In this document: piece after piece, positions 49,263 to 59,238 of the stretch | Position numbering within the stretch: the first letter of the stretch is position 1 | Layout: every line of letters begins with the position of its first letter | Assembly (NCBI GenBank): GCA_009746045.1 | Contig: RPFO01000041.1 | Location: 3,397,661-3,461,660, forward strand | Direction of reading: 5' to 3' | Length of the DNA: 64,000 nt | Source of the DNA: Mesostigma viride | Lineage: Eukaryota > Streptophyta > Mesostigmatophyceae > Mesostigmatales > Mesostigmataceae | The notes under the pieces: model-generated | What the model was told of the DNA's origin: nothing | What the model saw: the letters and a program-made list of their open reading frames with translations, nothing else | Database searches by the model: none | Translations under genes and position numbers: made by a program

Positions 49263-51051
49263 GGGGACGGTCCCGGCGCGAATATTTTGGCGCCGAAAAT
49301 TCGCGGTACCCGTCCGTACCGTGAAAAAGTGGTGCACGGGGCGCGCACCCCTACCGGAGCTGGCCATGGCGACGTGCTTTCAGGCAGAGTAGAAAAAGAT
49401 AGCTCGCGAAATGCAGAGAAACTGAGCGAATTTTAAAGACGATGAGTAAATGATACTACTTCGTAGCGGAGTTCGCGTTTTTTGCAGTGTCGATGATTTT
49501 ATTGATGACCATCGCCACGGGGGTCCAATCTGATGTTTTCGTCGAGAGGAATAAATTAGAATGCACGCTGGCGGGGGTGATTGTCAGGTTTTATGGGCTT
49601 TACCTAGCGTCAAGGATGCGTTTCAATCGTTATTGGTAAAGCTTTAAAAAATTTGCTGGGTTTCGGCAAGATTTCCGTCATGATCGGTAAGACACTCTCC
49701 AGGCTCGCGGGATGCGCGTCTTATTATTCCATGGAAGGTTGTTCTTTCTTGCGCCGCTGGGCGAAGGACAATTCCGGTAATGGTACGATCGTGTGATCAA
49801 CGTGACCCTATGAATGTTTCGCTTCCTTTATGGGTTATCAACGCAAGTTTTCGGCTTCTTTCCGTGCAGTTAGCGCCAGGTATAATGCCATTCCGTGCTG
49901 CGCATCGCCAGATTCCTGGCACCTTTCCGTGGTTTTTATGTACGTTGCATGGCTGGGATGTGTCAAAGCGTGACCGTGGCATATCGTCAAGTTGTCAGGG
50001 ATTTGCTGAGTGGTTTCTTGGAAGGAGATTGCTAACAGCACTCAGCTTTGTGTGAATATTGACGCGGCCTTTCTTAGCAGAGGCTTCATTGTGGTTAGAG
50101 GCTCACAAGCTTGAGTTTGTTTCTTGGCAAACAATTGCGCTGGAAAGAAAGGTGGCAGTGGTTTTTCTGAGGGGCATACACTGCATGGGTGGAACTGCAC
50201 GTAGGTAGGGGTTATCGTTGTCTTGTTGGCCTTGCTCCCACTAAAATGGGAGAGCCCTAATTCATATGCTAGCAAGGCAAGGTAACCATGGTAAGAAGCC
50301 TTGGCAAGCAGCATGTATGATAATTCTGCTTTCTCTGTGGACTGTCTGTTGTTACCCTTAATTAATTAATATATGTTGTTACCCTTGTTGGGCAATTAGT
50401 GGATATGGCTTTCTAGGGTGTGTTTGAGCTTGGTTTTGGGATGATGCCCACACCATAAACCTGGAATATGCTTTAGAAGTGTTGGCTAGGCATGTAGAGC
50501 TACCTGCCTCATTGTTGTGCACACACGCAACAGGTTGCCCGTGTCGAGGTAAGGCAAGGGCACATGACGTGCCCAGCCACCTCCTTGTACATTGTGGTCG
50601 AATTGGGCATGGTCAGGAGCCTTTTGGATGGCATAGGAAGTGTTAGTGTGCCTTAATACTCACTAATGCCTTCCTTAGCGTCTGCGCAGGTGGCCAACTG
50701 CCAAAATTAATGACTGCTACAGCTGAGCTCAGAATGCCACCAAAATTTGACAGTGCCTTCTATGGTCATGATGACAGAATTTGACTTGTGCTTTTCAGGC
50801 CTAATTGATGTGTTATGAGTGTGTATGGGGACGCCCCGCCTAAAAAAGCGTGTTTTTGGCCCAAAAATTAATAACTCAAAGGGATGTGCTGATTTTGTTG
50901 ATCCAATTAGGTAGAAACAATGTCCCATTACATTTTTATATGGGGTGTGCTTTTTTCATGCAACTGGTTCTCCCACTGTTCTGGGCAAGATATGCCCCGG
51001 ACAGCGTTTTTTTCTATTTTTAGCTCATAGCCGGTGTATGGCTGGGGGTAG

Positions 51052-51658
51052 TGTTAAATTACGGAGGAGGAGGAAAGATCTTTTGAGCCTTTGTAATCAG
51101 TCTCGTTTGTATTAATAATAAGAGGTGACACCAACTAGGTGTTTGAGTAAAACAAATGCCAACTAGGCAATAAACAGATGCCAACTCGGCATTAATAACA
51201 ACCAGCCAACTAGGCTGTCACGCCTTAATGAGACTGTGGCTCAGCCGACCAACTCGGTATCCATGAAATTTGCAGGGGCAACATTAAGTGGAAAAACACA
51301 CTGTCACAGTATCCGTCGATCTGGAAATGATCTACGGTATAAGTTAGAGTGCATCCAGCCGCCACACACAGGTGGGTGGCTTACATCAACACTAAAATGA
51401 TGCGTCGGGTCACTAGTATGCAAGTACAAAGACATTGCGCCTCCAGGGCAGCACTTAGTGGACATAGGGTCGGCGCGAAGCGCGGATCCAGGCAAATTTT
51501 GTCAGGCGGCTACAGTACCACTAGGTATGGTACGGATGTCAGCAAACACCGCTGGAAATATATTTAATGCCGATTTATACTACATCGGACTTTGTTAAAA
51601 ATGAACTGAAAATATTGCCGGTAAGACGAACAGCAGAAAAGTACCAAACATTCTGACA
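51052..51658 (-). repeat. 3' LTR of TR-GAG
   Basis: Copy of 53072-53678. Within the LTR, the word GCCAACTAGGC/GCCAACTCGGC repeats about four times at 51129-51260, a small tandem array that could be regulatory. Confidence 0.92.
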
Positions 51659-51698
51659 CACCCCCATGCTGTGAGGCGGGGCTAAAGGAAAGAACTGT

Positions 51699-52586
51699 TC
51701 AAAAAACAAAACCAGGGGGGAGCTCCTCATGCTCCTGATCCAGGTTCATCTTCTGGAAATCCAGGGTGGCGTTGGCCACACTCTTGGCCCGCTTCAGTTC
51801 AGGATGGAGAGCCCAGCACCGCTCCTTGGTATGCCCGGTGCGACGGCAGTGTGAACAGGTCTTGACCTTCGGACCTGCGGTGTGAAAGACAGTCTCATCC
51901 AGGTCCTCTTGGCAGTGAGGACAGGCGACCTGGGTGGTGTAGACGGTACCGCTGGTGGTGCTGGACGAAGATGCTGCACCGTTACGGTTGACCCGCAGAT
52001 GATCGTAAGCCTTGAGCACTGCTGCCTTGTAATCCTTCCATGAGATGTCTACTGGAAGGTTATAGGCTGCCAGGACAGGGCCGTATAGCGCTGGAAGGCG
52101 TCTGCGGTGGCTTGTCACCAGGATGGAATCGTGAAGCTTGTTACTGCTCAGCTTGTTGTATTCGAGATACTTCCGCTCCATCTCGTTGAGGTGGGCTGCC
52201 ACCTTCTCTACTGGCACCTTTTCAGTTGCCAGCAGCTCCTCGAGCGTCGTCGCCTGGTGTGTAGAGGTGGTCTGATCGTGACCATATACGTCAACCAGAA
52301 TTGCCCACGCTTCGTGAAGTAAACCGTTTGGAGCCAGGGCTGCGTGCAGAGCTGCAGTCCCGTTTACAGCTGACAAAAGAGATGCATAGCCGAGGCGCTG
52401 TTGCTGCTCGTTGATGACGCCAGTGCCCTTCAGGGCATCCTCATATCCAATAGCCCTCAGGGTCCCCTCGACCTTGAGTTTAAAGACAGGGAAATCGTTC
52501 AGTCTCTCGCCATCAAAAGACAAATGCTTCAGTGCACCCAACACTGTACCCTCCTTGATGCCGCGAACAACAGCTGGGGCGGCCAT
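51699..52586 (-). CDS. TR-GAG gag (copia type) with CCHC knuckle
   Basis: 295 residues from ATG 52586 (MAAPAVVRGIKEG). The middle matches the copia UBN2/gag pattern: LKVEGTLRAIGYEDAL, AWAILVDVYGHD, TLEELLATEKVPVEKVAAHLNEMERKYLEYN. A first CPHCQED and then CSHCRRTGHTKERC (C-x2-C-x4-H-x4-C, near 51830) form the nucleocapsid. The frame is fully intact, suggesting selection or recency. The start lies 22 bases after the stop of the upstream ORF. It should form or enter particles with help from another element. Confidence 0.9.
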   Translation of the reverse strand: MAAPAVVRGIKEGTVLGALKHLSFDGERLNDFPVFKLKVEGTLRAIGYEDALKGTGVINEQQQRLGYASLLSAVNGTAALHAALAPNGLLHEAWAILVDVYGHDQTTSTHQATTLEELLATEKVPVEKVAAHLNEMERKYLEYNKLSSNKLHDSILVTSHRRRLPALYGPVLAAYNLPVDISWKDYKAAVLKAYDHLRVNRNGAASSSSTTSGTVYTTQVACPHCQEDLDETVFHTAGPKVKTCSHCRRTGHTKERCWALHPELKRAKSVANATLDFQKMNLDQEHEELPPGFVF

Positions 52587-52607
52587 TCGAAAAGGGAAAA
52601 GAAAAGC

Positions 52608-53033
52608 TTACTCGTGCAGGAAAGAGTATTCTTGCTGGCTGTCGCCCAGGAAATAGTGTGTGATGGTTGCAGTCCGCACCATACTCCAGTCGTAGAGCAT
52701 AGAGTTTATTGTATGCCAGATTTCGGCATCGTAAGTAGTAATGCCGAATGAGCCCCTCTCAAATACGACAAAGGGTCTCGCTTGTGTGTCGTGGACCAAA
52801 CTGCGCCCTCTGGTCAAAAGACGACCAGTCCTTGCGTACAGATACGTAATGATGTCTTTATAAATGAAGCGATTGCCAGAGAAGACGATTCGAACACTCC
52901 TTCCCAGCTCAGGATCGTGAAATCTAACCTCTACAGATTGGTCTGGGCTGGGGATAGGATCCGATGCACCCCGAATTGTAATGTGTTTGTAGGGTTGAGG
53001 GTTAACTGACATGTAGATGTGAAATCTCGACAT
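52608..53033 (-). CDS. TR-GAG upstream ORF (141 residues, unknown)
   Basis: Intact from ATG 53033 (MSRFHIYMSVNPQPYKH), starting 38 bases after the 5' LTR. It seems well folded: SVEVRFHDPELGRSVRIVF, FIYKDIITYLYARTGRLL, FVVFERGSFGITTY. It has no Cys-His finger and no protease or polymerase motif. I recognise no family. Its position before gag and its integrity suggest a function in the element; a capsid accessory or regulator is possible, but this is only inference. Confidence 0.75.
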   Translation of the reverse strand: MSRFHIYMSVNPQPYKHITIRGASDPIPSPDQSVEVRFHDPELGRSVRIVFSGNRFIYKDIITYLYARTGRLLTRGRSLVHDTQARPFVVFERGSFGITTYDAEIWHTINSMLYDWSMVRTATITHYFLGDSQQEYSFLHE

Positions 53034-53054
53034 CAACTGAATTACAAAAGCCTA

Positions 53055-53071
53055 CTCGCTGCTCGATACCA
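53055..53071 (-). promoter_or_regulatory. Primer-binding site of TR-GAG
   Basis: Directly inside the 5' LTR the minus strand reads TGGTATCGAGCAGCGAG, close to the TGGTATCAGAGC site complementary to the initiator tRNA-Met used by many copia elements. Confidence 0.8.
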
Positions 53072-53678
53072 TGTTAAATTACGGAGGAGGAGGAAAGATC
53101 TTTTGAGCCTTTGTAATCAGTCTCGTTTGTATTAATAATAAGAGGTGACACCAACTAGGTGTTTGAGTAAAACAAATGCCAACTAGGCAATAAACAGATG
53201 CCAACTCGGCATTAATAACAACCAGCCAACTAGGCTGTCACGCCTTAATGAGACTGTGGCTCAGCCGACCAACTCGGTATCCATGAAATTTGCAGGGGCA
53301 ACATTAAGTGGAAAAACACACTGTCACAGTATCCGTCGATCTGGAAATGATCTACGGTATAAGTTAGAGTGCATCCAGCCGCCACACACAGGTGGGTGGC
53401 TTACATCAACACTAAAATGATGCGTCGGGTCACTAGTATGCAAGTACAAAGACATTGCGCCTCCAGGGCAGCACTTAGTGGACATAGGGTCGGCGCGAAG
53501 CGCGGATCCAGGCAAATTTGGTCAGGCGGCTACAGTACCACTAGGTATGGTACGGATGTCAGCAAACACCGCTGGAAATATATTTAATGCCGATTTATAC
53601 TACATCGGACTTTGTTAAAAATGAACTAAAAATATTGCCGGTAAGACGAACAGCAGAAAAGTACCAAACATTCTGACA
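53072..53678 (-). repeat. 5' LTR of TR-GAG
   Basis: 607 bp, TG...CA ends, direct repeat of 51052-51658. The outer flank is GGTAG (53679-53683). Confidence 0.92.
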
Positions 53679-53835
53679 GGTAGTACCCCCAACAAGTGGT
53701 GGTATGCATGCCCAAACATCATGTTTATGGTCCCCAAACATCATTCAGTGGTTGTCAGCTGCATTTCTGTAGTTATTAGGGGGGGTAAGTAAGTTTTGAT
53801 ATATTTCTATGGGACCCTCCCCTTAATAGGAACTC

Positions 53836-54391
53836 AGTCCCTATCCCTCACACCAAACCTGTCACTGTCCATTATGCTGACGGTCGCACCAGTCATTCCC
53901 CGGGTACGGTGTCCCTTCCCCTGGTCATACAAGGACGTACTGTCAACCTGACGGCCACTATAGGCCCTATCACTACCGCTGATGTATTACTAGGATTAGA
54001 TTGGCACCAGGATAATAAGATTACTATTAATTATGATACCATGGTCATTTGGTTTCCAGATAGCTCTTACTGGGTACCGGAACGTCATTATAGAGTAGAA
54101 AATTTATCCTTGGTAGACATTACTCCTCCTACACCTGTTGATACTCCTGTGAGACCTATACCTGAAGTATTAATGTCCAATGATGAATTGCGATCTGAAC
54201 TAAAGGAATATGGATATTTATTATGTATGTTCCTTCAGTTAGAAGTACAGGAGATACCTATCCCTAATAATAGTGTGGATATAGATGTGAACACAGTGGA
54301 TACAATAGGGGTGGGATTTACTGAAAACGAAATAGTAAGATACATGGCTGTGATAGATTCCTCCAAAGTTTTTGAAGAAAAGACTCCTTCT
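53836..54391 (+). pseudogene. Gypsy G2 protease second half and linker
   Basis: Reads HYADGRTSHSPGTVSLPL, TTADVLLGLDWHQDN (protease flap/second loop) and the linker VDIDVNTVDTIGVGF to KVFEEKTPS, then SDR2. Unlike G1, the frame is open from 53909 to the insertion. Confidence 0.85.
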
Positions 54392-56190
54392 ATTCCCACT
54401 ATTACCAATCCGCCAACATTTGATTAAAACAATAAGTGGGCAATTACAGAACCCATGAGTGAGCCTGCCACGCTGCACCCATTTCATGATTGATTGTAGT
54501 TCTCGTTACCCTAGAAACAAACACAAGAAGGGGGGGGGGGGGGGGGACAAGAAAAAGAGACCTAGAACATCGTGCAAATGGCACTTTAGGGCGGCGTAGC
54601 CCGGGCTCGCCTCATGAGCCGTCAGCAACAGTAACTTAATTGCTACTTAACTTAACGAACTAGAAATGGCCATACAAAACTGGCCAACTAATTCTAACTC
54701 ATGGAACCGGTCCAGCCCAAGGCCCACCGTCCCATAGTACCACTCACATAGCGGCGTTCATTCTCATCTGTTATAAAGAAACTACGTTCAGAGAACACCG
54801 ATTCTATTCCCACTATTACCAATCCACCAACATTTGATTAAAACAATAAGTGGGCAATTACAGAACCCATGAGTGAGCCTGCCACGCTGCACCCATTTCA
54901 TGATTGATTGTAGTTCTCGTTACCCAACCCCCCTTTCCTGGTGCTTTATCTCCAAAGCTCCGCCAACCACTTTCGCTCAGTGGCTCTCGAGGCTGCCCTG
55001 CCGCAACGGTCACGACCATTACAATCGCCGGCGGCTGTAGCGAGCCTCATGCACGATAACCCTTCGCAGGGCCCCCCCCAGCCTTTGGACACCCTCGGCC
55101 AGTAAAAGAGGGTGTTGAATGTGCACGCAAAGACAAGGAAGAAGACGCCTCGTTTAACGATCACGGACCTCAAAGGCCAGTGCCGCCCTAACGTGACGAC
55201 AACTTGTAGGACGTCACCCGATGCCACCATATCTCGATTACTGTCAACGTTGTCACCTGGGGGAGTAACTTTCCATATTTCAGGTTTTAGTTGATGAGCA
55301 GGCTCTCATCACACACCCCAGCGGCCGATAAAGCGCAAGCGCAACTGGGCCGGCCAAAATATTTGGTCCTGCCCGGCCCAGGTCCGTCTGTTAAACTGGC
55401 CCCTTAAGTCTCGGTCTGAATCGAAATATTGCATAATTCCGGAATTCGTCCCCACCACATTCCCGAGACCTCACACACCCATAAGAGCGGATGCTGGTAA
55501 ATATTTTTCTACTTACGCGAGGGCCGACAGACTTGTCGTCCATCACAATGCCCACTAAAAGTAACCCGACCACCCTTCCTTCGGCAGTCAGCAGTCAGGA
55601 ACTGCAACCCTGCTGCGACATTCCGCAGCAAAGCGGTAGGCACTGCAGCGTGGCACGGAAATCTTACTCATGGTTTCAGAGTTCCGTACAGGTGCCACGC
55701 GCAGGCAAACGCGAAGTATTTTATAGTCTCTCGTCGGCCAAGAACCCAGCTGCGGGGAGAAAACCGACGAGGGTAATTCTAATTTCTTTTTCACAGTCAC
55801 GTGACTGTTCAAGCTATGTCAGTCACGCGCCATCTCTAATCGGCCACCGCCAGCCAAAAGGCTGACGCGATTAGGGCAGCATTAAATTTCTTGTAATCCG
55901 CCATACCCATACCCCATACATCCGATTACATACAAGAAAAAGAGACCTAGAACATCGTGCAAATGGCACTTTAGGGCGGCGTAGCCCGGGCTCGCCTCAT
56001 GAGCCGTCAGCAACAGTAACTTAATTGCTACTTAACTTAACGAACTAGAAATGGCCATACAAAACTGGCCAACTAATTCTAACTCATGGAACCGGTCCAG
56101 CCCAAGGCCCACCGTCCCATAGTACCACTCACATAGCGGCGTTCATTCTCATCTGTTATAAAGAAACTACGTTCAGAGAACACCGATTCT
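54392..56190 (-). mobile_element. Split-direct-repeat element SDR2 (complete, 1.80 kb)
   Basis: Plus-strand order: X1 54392-54511, spacer 54512-54546 ending in about 15 G, Y1 54547-54805, X2 54806-54925, internal 54926-55931, Y2 55932-56190. X and Y pairs are about 99 percent identical. On the minus strand this is A1-internal-B1-A2-B2. The left junction, the Y1/X2 junction and the right junction all share TTCT, with no extra duplication. The internal 1.0 kb lacks RT or recombinase motifs. It is related in its terminal words to SDR1 and SDR3 but otherwise different in sequence. Confidence 0.85.
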
Positions 56191-56715
56191 TATCCTCCTC
56201 CTCGTTCTGTTTTACACCGTGTAGTTATTAAGGACGGTGCAGTTCCTACGCACTCTCTGATGTATAGAATGGGCCCTACCGAGTTAAAGGAACTAAAACA
56301 GATTTTAGTGTCACTATTAGAAGCAGGATTGATAGAGCCTAGTAACTCCCCCTACTCAGCTGGTGTCCTATTAGTCTCTAAGCCAAATGGCAAGTTTCGT
56401 TTAGTTACTGATTATAGGAAGTTAAATGATATCACTGTGAAGTCTAAATACCCTCTACCTCGTATTGATGATATATTTAATAAGGTTAAAGGTTCTACCT
56501 GTTTCACCGTGCTGGATTGTGCAGATGGTTTTTGGCAACTGCGAATAGCGCCCGAGGATTGTCATAAAACTGCCTTTGCTACCCCTTTTGGTCACTATCA
56601 GTTTAGAGTAGCGGCTATGGGACTCTGTAATTCTCCTGCCTCTTTTCAAATGTTGATGAATGAAGTGCTTAGACCTGTTATGGGTAATTCTCACCTTCCT
56701 CAAGTGTCCTCTGAT
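56191..56715 (+). pseudogene. Gypsy G2 reverse transcriptase, first part
   Basis: Typical gypsy RT: MGPTELKELKQILVSLLEAG, SPYSAGVLLVSKPNGKFRLV, TDYRKLNDIT, FTVLDCADGFWQLRI (motif A) and GHYQFRVAAMGLCNSPASFQ (motif B). The frame is open until TTAA at 56716, where T3 is inserted. Confidence 0.93.
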
Positions 56716-56719
56716 TTAA

Positions 56720-58418
56720 CCCCTAAATGGTCTGGCTGCCGATTTTCCGCCTAAAACTGAGTTACAGCCGACACGTCGGCCCCTTCTCGGGGGACCAAAT
56801 GCCGCGAAAACTATTGAGAATTAGGAAAAGTTTAGCTGAGAAGATCGAAAGTTTATAATTTTCCTCACAGCATGGTACTAGGGTTTGCATACTTCTGACA
56901 AAGTTATAGAGGTGTTCTGGCCGGTCAAAGTACAAGGGGTCAGGGTACTTTTTCACGTACAACGTGCATTCCGGAAAACGACGACCTGGCCATGGCGGCT
57001 TGCGCCCACGCATGGCATTTACGTTTTCGTTCGAATTTTCTGACCAAACTCAGGAAATTGATTTTATACGTCCTAAAGATGATACAGGCCAATTTTTGGT
57101 TCGCGGGAATGCCATTTGATAGGTGTCGGCAGCGTTCTTGCTCGAAAAAACTGCGATCAGGCCGGACGATAGAAACGTTGACAGCAATACCTTTCCGGCG
57201 TATTTTAAAGGATATATTGGTTTCTTTGTACTTTTTATGGTACATGGTAGTCGTAAACGTGCAAGGTTGGCCAGAAATCGCCGAATCCAGCGACCATGCT
57301 GCACAACTTTGGTGTGCCGAAATGCGCCATTTTGCGGCCACCGCCTGGGCCAAGGTAACGCCATCCATGCCTGGTAAAGCTTAAGCATCGTTTTCCTATC
57401 GATGTTTGACGTTTATATATACGTTCTAGCTTGTGTAGCGCATTCTTTTTGCATTATTCATGCTCTTTCTTGACCCTGGCCTGGCCCCTTTCTAAAACAC
57501 CCTTCTTAGATGCTTCCCTCAGTCAGTTGACCTGCCACAGGGTGATGGTGATAAGTTTTAGAGGCTGTATGGGTTTGAATACCTCCATATATGTTTGTTA
57601 TACATTTCCCACACACATATTGCATGAGTGTGAGGCAGTTGGCTGGTCTCTGTGGCATCATCAAGCATGTAACCGGTGAGTAGAAGCTTCCCATTGTCAG
57701 CATGTGCCACCAGGTGTGCTGGCCATCACCTGGCAAGCTATAGCAGCTTAGGCCTAGTTTATCCTTGCTAGGGCAAGCTGAAATAGGCTTAAAATCACTA
57801 GTTTGTTGGTGGCTGCCTCCTAGAATGCATGCCTTGCGTAGGGTATCCGTACCACGTTACCTACGTGCATGGACAAGGTGGCACCTGCACATAGGTGCCA
57901 TGTAAGGGCAGTGTGATGATGCAGTTATGTTTCCCCATCATTGTGGAAGGGAAATGTATTGTGTGGCATGGTTGGGGGCCATATTAGTAGGTATTAGTAG
58001 GTAGTATGCCCACTCCTACCCCCTTGGTTGCTTTTTACCAACGGTACCCCTATGGGCTGTACTGGGTGTAACTGCTGGTATACCCACCCAAATGATGACC
58101 CCAATGGCTCAAACTGTTCAGCAACTAATTGTTCATCATCCCTGAAGTGGTAGGTGCCTAGCTCTTACAACATAATTCAAAATGCACATTCTACCAAAAA
58201 TGAAAACGCTCGTCTTGACCCCCCTGACTTTGACGGCAGTTATACATGGCCTACCCTGCATATATGTAAGGTTGTGATATACCAACCCGAAGGGCAACTC
58301 ATGGACATGCTTGGCCCCCAAGGACAGCCATTGGATATGGGTGGGTTGGATGGCATCTGGTTTGCAAAATTGTGAAGTTACAGCCGATGCATCGGCAGTA
58401 TTTCTGCCCATTTAGGGG
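56720..58418. mobile_element. TTAA-flanked piggyBac-like non-autonomous transposon T3
   Basis: TTAA at 56716-56719 and 58419-58422 flank the inverted ends CCCCTAAATGG and CCATTTAGGGG. Further in, AGTTACAGCCGA...TCGG occurs near both ends (about 56761 and 58376). Removing the element and one TTAA restores the gypsy RT frame exactly. TTAA and C-rich ends fit piggyBac. No transposase is present; ORFs inside show no domain. A CTGGCCATGGCG word is shared with T2. Confidence 0.82.
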
Positions 58419-58422
58419 TTAA

Positions 58423-58660
58423 AGGATCCTTCCTTCTCCTCTGTTTCTTTAGCCGAGCACGATCGTTCTTGTGCTCAGGCTTACTTAGATGACATCCTTA
58501 TTTACTCCCCAGATTTTGAAACACACCTACGTGATTTAAAGAAAGTCTTAGAAATAATGTCTGAAAATTCCTTGTGGGCTCGCCGTGCTAAAGTTCGTTC
58601 TGGTAGGAGTGTACCATTTTTAGGACATGTTTTGTCAAATGGCCGGTGTCGCTACCGACC
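58423..58660 (+). pseudogene. Gypsy G2 reverse transcriptase, catalytic part
   Basis: Continues from 56719 after removal of T3: DPSFSSVSLAEHDRSC, AQAYLDDILIYSPDFETHL (catalytic YLDD) and VPFLGHVLS. A frameshift near 58640 separates it from the RNase H part. Confidence 0.9.
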
Positions 58661-59238
58661 CGGATAAAACCAAGTCAATTCAGGATTGGCCTACCCCTAC
58701 CGACGTTAAAAGTGTACGTAGCTTCTTAGGGATTGCCTCTTACTATAGGCGTTTTATCCCTCGTTTTGCGACTATAGCAGCCCCTATCAATCATTTGTTA
58801 AAGAAAGATATCCCCTTTCTCTGGAGTAGTGAGTGTCAATCTGCTTTTAAGTGTTTAAAATCCATACTCCTCACTCCTCCCGTTCTCATCCTACCCGATA
58901 CTACTAAACCCTTTGTGGTAGCTACAGACGCCAGTAAGGTATAGCTATAGGTGGGGTCCTTCTACAGGATCAGGGTCAGGGCTTACAGCCAATTGAGTAT
59001 ATCTCTAGGAGAATGCTCCCCGCGGAGCGTAACTATCCCGTACACCAGCAGGAACTATTAGCTGTGGTGTATTGTTGCCACGCGTGGCAGCACTTTCTTA
59101 AAGGTGCCCAATTTGACGTTTGCCTGAATGAACCCTGTGAGATAGATCCTTATAGATTAGTTATACAAACGGACCATCGTCCCCTTACCCATCTTCTCTC
59201 CCAACCCAACCTTACCCCTCGTCAAGCGCGCTGGATGG
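58661..59238 (+). pseudogene. Gypsy G2 RT connection and RNase H
   Basis: Reads ATDPDKTKSIQDWPTPTDVK, SFLGIASYYRRFI and FVVATDAS (RNase H Asp), then a shift near 58940 and LQPIEYISRRMLPAERNYPV, ELLAVVYCCHAWQHFL (Glu) and VIQTDHRPLTHLL (Asp), up to RQARWME at 59238, where element E begins. Confidence 0.9.

Larger units (their letters stand above)
51052..53678 (-). mobile_element. Complete gag-only LTR element (TR-GAG, 2.63 kb)
   Basis: Two 607 bp LTRs (51052-51658, 53072-53678) differ at two positions that I saw. Termini are TG...CA, and the flanking duplication is GGTAG (51047-51051 and 53679-53683). It contains a primer site, a 141-residue ORF and a copia-type gag, but no protease, integrase or RT in 1.4 kb of internal sequence. 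TR-GAG elements known in plants have this layout and depend on autonomous relatives. The near-identical LTRs show recent movement. Confidence 0.93.
49263..53822. mobile_element. TTAA-flanked non-autonomous DNA transposon T2 (contains TR-GAG)
   Basis: TTAA at 49259-49262 and 53823-53826 flank the ends GGGGACGGTCC and GGACCCTCCCC. Its left part matches the right end of T1 in inverse (GCGAATATTTT, CCGTACCGTGAAAA), and its right end matches the left end of T1 (CCACTTGTTGGGGGTACTACC), so it is the same family inverted. Without TR-GAG it is about 1.93 kb. No transposase was seen; 49263-51046 has no supported gene. Confidence 0.75.
53836..59238 (+). mobile_element. Ty3/gypsy element copy G2 (interrupted, truncated both sides)
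   Basis: It starts in the protease, overlaps G1 by about 0.75 kb at high identity, and continues through RT and RNase H to 59238, where copia element E inserts. It is interrupted by SDR2 (54392-56190) and T3 (56720-58418). The order of pieces after removing the insertions is PR, linker, RT, RNase H, as usual for gypsy. Confidence 0.85.

Noticed and set aside
49780-50314. ORFs of 60-91 codons inside T2
   Set aside because: Short, overlapping on both strands, no domain, and not conserved with T1 by eye.
54926-55931. Coding gene in the SDR2 internal region (55491-55865)
   Set aside because: 124-codon frame without motifs; no RT, RNase H or tyrosine recombinase residues were found in any frame.
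56940-57390. Overlapping ORFs of 112-142 codons in T3 as a transposase
   Set aside because: No DDD motif and no Cys-rich C-terminus as in piggyBac; overlapping frames on both strands suggest chance.
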